Made by a program: the position numbers and the translations under genes. Shown one piece after another: positions 15,677-18,780 of a stretch of 18,780 bases of DNA (position 1 is its first letter; the number at the start of each line of letters is the position of its first letter). This DNA is from Verrucomicrobiota bacterium (GTDB lineage Bacteria > Verrucomicrobiota > Verrucomicrobiia > Verrucomicrobiales > Verrucomicrobiaceae), in NCBI GenBank assembly GCA_009885275.1, contig VFKY01000131.1:1-18780 (forward strand), in the 5' to 3' direction. Below the pieces are notes generated by a model. The model was not told the DNA's origin. It did no database searches and saw only the letters and a program-made list of their open reading frames with translations.

Positions 15677-17415
15677 TCTACCTGCGCCGCAAGCTCGTTA
15701 ACCTGTACATCTAATTTTCGTAACATTTGAGCCATAGCTTCGGCTTGATCATACTGTCCAGTTTGCCGCCGCTCTTGCTCCTGCAATTTTTCACGCATCG
15801 GTTGAAGTATGCGATTAAAGGTGTCATAAAGTATCCGTAACTCTTCACGCAATTGCTCTGTCATAGTATGCCACAGCCCTGTGCGTGCTGCTATCATGCG
15901 TTCCGTGGCAATCTGACGGATACGGCGTAACTCCTGATTGCAGATTGTCCATAGGGCCGCTCCCATAAGCGATCCAAGTCCCGTGATAAATGCGGTCAAT
16001 GTCCACTTTCCTATGGTCGCACAACCAATCGCCATAACAAGAGACCCTACAAGTACAAGGCTAAACCCTGTCGCCATTTTACGTGTCTTGATCAAGGTAG
16101 GTGAAAGTAGTTTTTCCAATTCAATCTTTTCAGCACCGCGTAACAACATTTCATCAACCCGATCTACGAGGCGTTTCTTCTGAGCATTCCAGAAAAATTC
16201 ATCCGACCTAAGATCCTCGCGCAGTTGAACCTTTAACCGCTCGCTAACCGCCTCGGTAAGATAATCTGCCGCATGGCCAATATCATCCTCGATGATGGCT
16301 ACCGCGCTATCCCAACGTTCCAGATTAGGGTTTCGTAGTTTATCGAGCATCACTTTGTCGATACCAATAACACTCCGCTTTTCAAAGATAACACTCTGGA
16401 GCGCAAGCCAAGGCGTGAGCATCTTATAAATCATAGCCAATATATCATCCGCCACTTTTTCAAAGTCTCCCATCGTAGCTTCAATGATGGTGGCGAGCTT
16501 AGTATTGGTTCGACCTTCAATGGACTTGAGCTCATTCTCGATGTTGTCAAAAGCTTTTGTTTTTTCCTCGCGATTACCTACACGCGTGCCGGTTTCTCGC
16601 TGTAGTTTTGAAACTATTCCCTGAGCCACACTCAATGCATGACGAACTTTCCCCATTCTTGAAGTGTTGGCAGCCAGTGCCGCTGAAATATGCTGCTCCA
16701 GATTGGCAAAGCCGCTCTCTTTCATGAGGCGTTCACGGTCGAGCCCTGAACTTCTGGCAAGAAATGCTTTCTTAGCGGAAACAGGATAGATGGGAAACTC
16801 GCGATTAAAGCGTTGCCGGCATAATTGCTTCATGTAATCAAGGATGGCATCAATCTCCTCAGGAGTACGCAGATCACTCTGCTGCAATAGGAAGATGGCA
16901 TTTTTCATCCAGTGATGATGAACCTTCTCCAGAAATTGCCATGCGGAAGCCGCCCATGGATTCATGGATGAGAAGACAAAAATAACCATGTCAGCCATTG
17001 GCACAAAGCGCTCGGTGATGGCCTGATGCTCGACTTCCACTGAGTTAGTGCCCGGGGTATCAACCACATGAAAATCTTTAAGAAACTCCACCGGCACAAA
17101 AACTTCCTCGAGCGTGCTCGTAATCGACACACGTTTCTCTGTCTCTCCATATTTAAAAAAGAGAATCTTCTCTGTCGTCGGAACCACCCCCGTCTCTGAA
17201 AACTCCTCGCCGAAGAGGGCATTTAGAAAAGTGGATTTGCCGACATTAACCTCACCGGATACCACGAAAACGAACGGCGTTTTCAAGGTGCTCGCAAGAG
17301 TCTCGAGAATACGCGCCTCATCAGTATCCACGCCCACCTCAGGAGCAAGCACACTGAGAGAGCGAAGCGTTACAGCCAGGTTAGAGCGTAGATCGAAGTA
17401 TTCCTGTCCGATCAT
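15673..17415 (-). CDS. Bacterial dynamin-like GTPase
   Basis: A 580-aa dynamin-family GTPase for membrane remodelling at the inner face of the cytoplasmic membrane. G motifs: G1 GEVNVGKS (54-61), G2 Thr80/81 in VVPTTEK, G3 DTPGTNS (119-125) and G5-like SAKKA (213-217). G4 is QQSD (178-181), where the consensus is N/T-K-x-D: the Asp is kept but the Lys and Asn are replaced, so guanine selectivity should be tested. A long helical stalk follows, then two adjacent hydrophobic segments at about 448-490 (FSLVLVGSLVMAIG and LTAFITGLGSLMGAALW) that would form a membrane hairpin as in the BDLP paddle, and a terminal coiled coil. ATG 17415 is chosen since upstream codons overlap the deacetylase gene. 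It lies 46 nt downstream of that gene, probably in one operon. Confidence 0.9.
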   Translation of the reverse strand: MIGQEYFDLRSNLAVTLRSLSVLAPEVGVDTDEARILETLASTLKTPFVFVVSGEVNVGKSTFLNALFGEEFSETGVVPTTEKILFFKYGETEKRVSITSTLEEVFVPVEFLKDFHVVDTPGTNSVEVEHQAITERFVPMADMVIFVFSSMNPWAASAWQFLEKVHHHWMKNAIFLLQQSDLRTPEEIDAILDYMKQLCRQRFNREFPIYPVSAKKAFLARSSGLDRERLMKESGFANLEQHISAALAANTSRMGKVRHALSVAQGIVSKLQRETGTRVGNREEKTKAFDNIENELKSIEGRTNTKLATIIEATMGDFEKVADDILAMIYKMLTPWLALQSVIFEKRSVIGIDKVMLDKLRNPNLERWDSAVAIIEDDIGHAADYLTEAVSERLKVQLREDLRSDEFFWNAQKKRLVDRVDEMLLRGAEKIELEKLLSPTLIKTRKMATGFSLVLVGSLVMAIGCATIGKWTLTAFITGLGSLMGAALWTICNQELRRIRQIATERMIAARTGLWHTMTEQLREELRILYDTFNRILQPMREKLQEQERRQTGQYDQAEAMAQMLRKLDVQVNELAAQVD

Positions 17416-17461
17416 TCTCGTGGATATTGATTCCGAATTGATGTCATTGAATCCATGCGAC

Positions 17462-18403
17462 TCAGCGAGGCGCGGTCTGATCCGCAACTTCAGAAGCTGG
17501 GGGCAATGCCTGTGGTACTGCTGATTGCTGATTGGGTGCCGATTCCGGTGCAAAAGAAGGGGGCTCTGTAGCGGCTGGTGCGCTTCCTGCCACAGGAGCT
17601 TCTGTCTGCATGTTGAGCAATTGACTCACCGTTACAAATCGATACCCCTTTGCCAAAAGTGCATCGAGCGTTTCAGGCATGGCGTTGATCGTAGATTCAT
17701 GGATATCGTGAGCAAGAATAATTGCGCCAGCATGGGCATTGGAAATGATGCGCTGCGCAACCACCGAAGGTCCGGGTCTTTTCCAATCAAGCGGGTCAAT
17801 ACTCCACATAATGGTCGGATAGCCAAACTCTTGATAACACTGCTGTTTCACCCGAATATTAGTCGCTCCGTATGGCGGACGCATGGTACGCATTTGATAG
17901 CCTGCCACCTCAAGCACGGCATTATGAGTCATAGCCAACTCCTGATGCACTTTTTCTGCGGACATGCCAGAAAGAGCCTGATGATCCCAAGTGTGGTTTC
18001 CGATCTCATGACCTTCCGCCAATATCCGTCGAACGATATCTGGATACTCTCTGACGTTTTTACCAACCACATAAAATGTCGCCTTGATATTGCGCTGCTT
18101 AAGCATATTGAGCAATTTCGGGGTATTGCTGGCATGAGGGCCATCATCAAAAGTCATCGCCACATAAGGCTGAGTCATCGGCACCGAAGAATACACCAAG
18201 CGCACTCCCGGTGGCGGCACCTTGGGGATTTGATTGAAATTTGGGTTCTGCAGTCCCTGATTCGCTACGGGCTTTGTCATCTGAGACGATTGAGCCATTG
18301 ATGTCGCAAGAGCAGCATCTTTATTGATGGTGGAACATCCGGTTTGTCCACTTGCGAGGACAATGCCGAGCCATACGGAGAGTAACATGCGTTGGGTAAT
18401 CAC
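17462..18403 (-). CDS. NodB-domain polysaccharide deacetylase (secreted)
   Basis: Carbohydrate esterase family 4 enzyme, 313 aa, expected to remove N-acetyl groups from GlcNAc polymers such as peptidoglycan or an exopolysaccharide. All five NodB motifs are present: TFDDGPH (84-90; D86 base, D87 metal), GNHTWDH (135-141; H137 and H141 metal ligands), RPPYG (175-179), WSIDPLDW (200-207) and ILAHDIHEST (His232 acid). An export signal leads (MITQRMLLSVWLGIVLASGQ) and TGC at 21-23 could be a lipoprotein site, but the -3 residue is Gln, so the lipobox is poor. The C-terminal tail from about 265 is Pro/Ala-rich and without structure. The start is GTG 18403, chosen for the Arg in the n-region; ATG 18388 is possible. 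The GTPase gene follows 46 nt downstream. Confidence 0.93.
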   Translation of the reverse strand: MITQRMLLSVWLGIVLASGQTGCSTINKDAALATSMAQSSQMTKPVANQGLQNPNFNQIPKVPPPGVRLVYSSVPMTQPYVAMTFDDGPHASNTPKLLNMLKQRNIKATFYVVGKNVREYPDIVRRILAEGHEIGNHTWDHQALSGMSAEKVHQELAMTHNAVLEVAGYQMRTMRPPYGATNIRVKQQCYQEFGYPTIMWSIDPLDWKRPGPSVVAQRIISNAHAGAIILAHDIHESTINAMPETLDALLAKGYRFVTVSQLLNMQTEAPVAGSAPAATEPPSFAPESAPNQQSAVPQALPPASEVADQTAPR

Positions 18404-18629
18404 TTAGAAGGGTTTATAAGTTGTCCCTGCGCCAGAAGAAGGCAGGTTTCGACACCCTAACTGATGATGCCACAATGAAAAGCTGGAATTGCAAAATCAG
18501 AATCAGCCGCGAAAAAGTAAGCCGCTCCATTTGTCAAAACCGCTGCACTAATGATGATCATCTGTGATCTTGCAGCTCTGGAAGTAACCTCGTCAGCCCC
18601 CTTATCCCTTACCAACTCTTCACTTCCTT
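18404..18629. other. 226-nt intergenic region, no gene seen
   Basis: Lies between the C-terminal transposase-like fragment and the deacetylase start. Both are on the minus strand, so it should hold the deacetylase promoter. I see the -10 box at 18413-18418, a short palindrome GATGATCATC around 18550, and nothing that resembles a tRNA or terminator. Confidence 0.5.
18413..18418 (-). promoter_or_regulatory. Possible -10 box (TATAAA) before the deacetylase
   Basis: On the minus strand TATAAA ends 9 nt before the GTG 18403, the same spacing as the TATAAT box before the esterase ATG at 3788. No matching -35. If used, the mRNA would be leaderless or nearly so. Confidence 0.3.
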
Positions 18630-18780
18630 TCACTCAATCACCTTTGATCTCAAATCTCTCAGCGCACATAACCCTCCAAAGTCTGCGCCCTTCATCGGAC
18701 GTGCGCCATCCGTTCGCGTTCCCCCAAAGCGATGGCGCTGACTCTCAAACACCGCATCCACATACGCTCGACTCCCAATC
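18630..18780 (-). CDS. REP-associated tyrosine transposase-like protein, C-terminal fragment
   Basis: The last 49 codons of a gene entering from the right edge, ending at a TGA (18632-18630). The visible protein has a GSRAYVDAVFESQRHRFG segment, then TDGARPMKGA and GLCALRDLR. This order (GSR-x-[YF]-V-[DE] helix, RFG, Gly-Ala-Arg, and a final L-x-x-LRDLR) is what I recall from the C-terminus of Y1-type (IS200-like) REP-associated transposases of Verrucomicrobia. The catalytic His-x-His and Tyr lie outside the window, so neither activity nor completeness can be judged. It could also be another protein of the same C-terminal type. Confidence 0.5.
   Translation of the reverse strand, partial: IGSRAYVDAVFESQRHRFGGTRTDGARPMKGADFGGLCALRDLRSKVIE

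Noticed and set aside
15673..17415. Dynamin-like GTPase as part of an antiphage system
   Set aside because: Some bacterial dynamins protect against phage damage, but no nuclease, sensor or other defence gene lies nearby, and the partner is a glycan deacetylase.
17416..17553. 46-residue N-terminal extension of the GTPase
   Set aside because: It overlaps the end of the deacetylase gene, and its sequence is His/Arg/Gln-rich without homology to dynamins.
17525..18301. A 258-codon plus-strand open frame opposite the deacetylase
   Set aside because: Rich in Arg, His and Cys without any motif, and fully antisense to a gene with all five NodB motifs; a mirror frame.
18420..18630. tRNA or small RNA near the right edge
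   Set aside because: A GGTTTCGAC stretch recalls a T-loop, but no acceptor stem or anticodon arm can be built around it.

Overview
The window looks like a chromosomal segment of a Gram-negative bacterium, most likely of the Verrucomicrobiota. This is an inference from the overall look of the proteins: a PpiD/SurA-type chaperone with a short N-terminal anchor, a methionyl-tRNA synthetase lacking the zinc cysteines, secreted esterase and PIG-L families, and few Shine-Dalgarno sites. No marker gene (rRNA, ribosomal protein) is present to settle it. Most of the window is ordinary housekeeping and envelope biology. I see no CRISPR array, tRNA, rRNA, prophage or recognisable defence island.

Layout. 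At 1-1501 (minus) a secreted N-acetylmuramoyl-L-alanine amidase is followed 3 nt later by the first codons of a Rossmann-fold epimerase-like protein that leaves the window. Divergent from it, 1554-2384 (plus) encodes a YmdB-type metallophosphoesterase. Its stop codon lies in a heptanucleotide tandem repeat, followed by a second heptamer repeat and a nested inverted repeat (2376-2545). On the minus strand, 2550-5496 holds a DEAD-box RNA helicase with a long basic tail and, 67 nt downstream, a secreted alpha/beta-hydrolase (esterase). At 5783-6721 (minus) is an AT-rich, unrecognised, secreted coiled-coil protein with the only consensus Shine-Dalgarno site I found. A PIG-L/LmbE deacetylase follows (7014-7814, minus).

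The central plus-strand run (8066-13950) holds a secreted coiled-coil/TPR protein, a membrane-anchored PpiD-like peptidyl-prolyl isomerase, a small TPR protein 9 nt behind it, and metG. The right part has a YqgE/AlgH protein (minus, 1 nt from the metG stop), trpD (plus), and a minus-strand pair: a NodB-type polysaccharide deacetylase and a bacterial dynamin-like GTPase. The trpD and dynamin stop codons share a TTAA palindrome. The far right edge holds the C-terminal 49 codons of what looks like a REP-associated tyrosine transposase.

Working together: several genes act on the envelope (amidase, polysaccharide deacetylase, coiled-coil/TPR protein, PpiD-like chaperone, dynamin-like membrane GTPase), while helicase, YmdB, metG and trpD are core metabolism or RNA biology. 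The best candidates for something new are the AT-rich coiled-coil orphan with its own expression signals, the heptamer/palindrome cluster after ymdB together with the transposase remnant at the right edge, and the deacetylase-dynamin pair. None of them is clear evidence of a new system.
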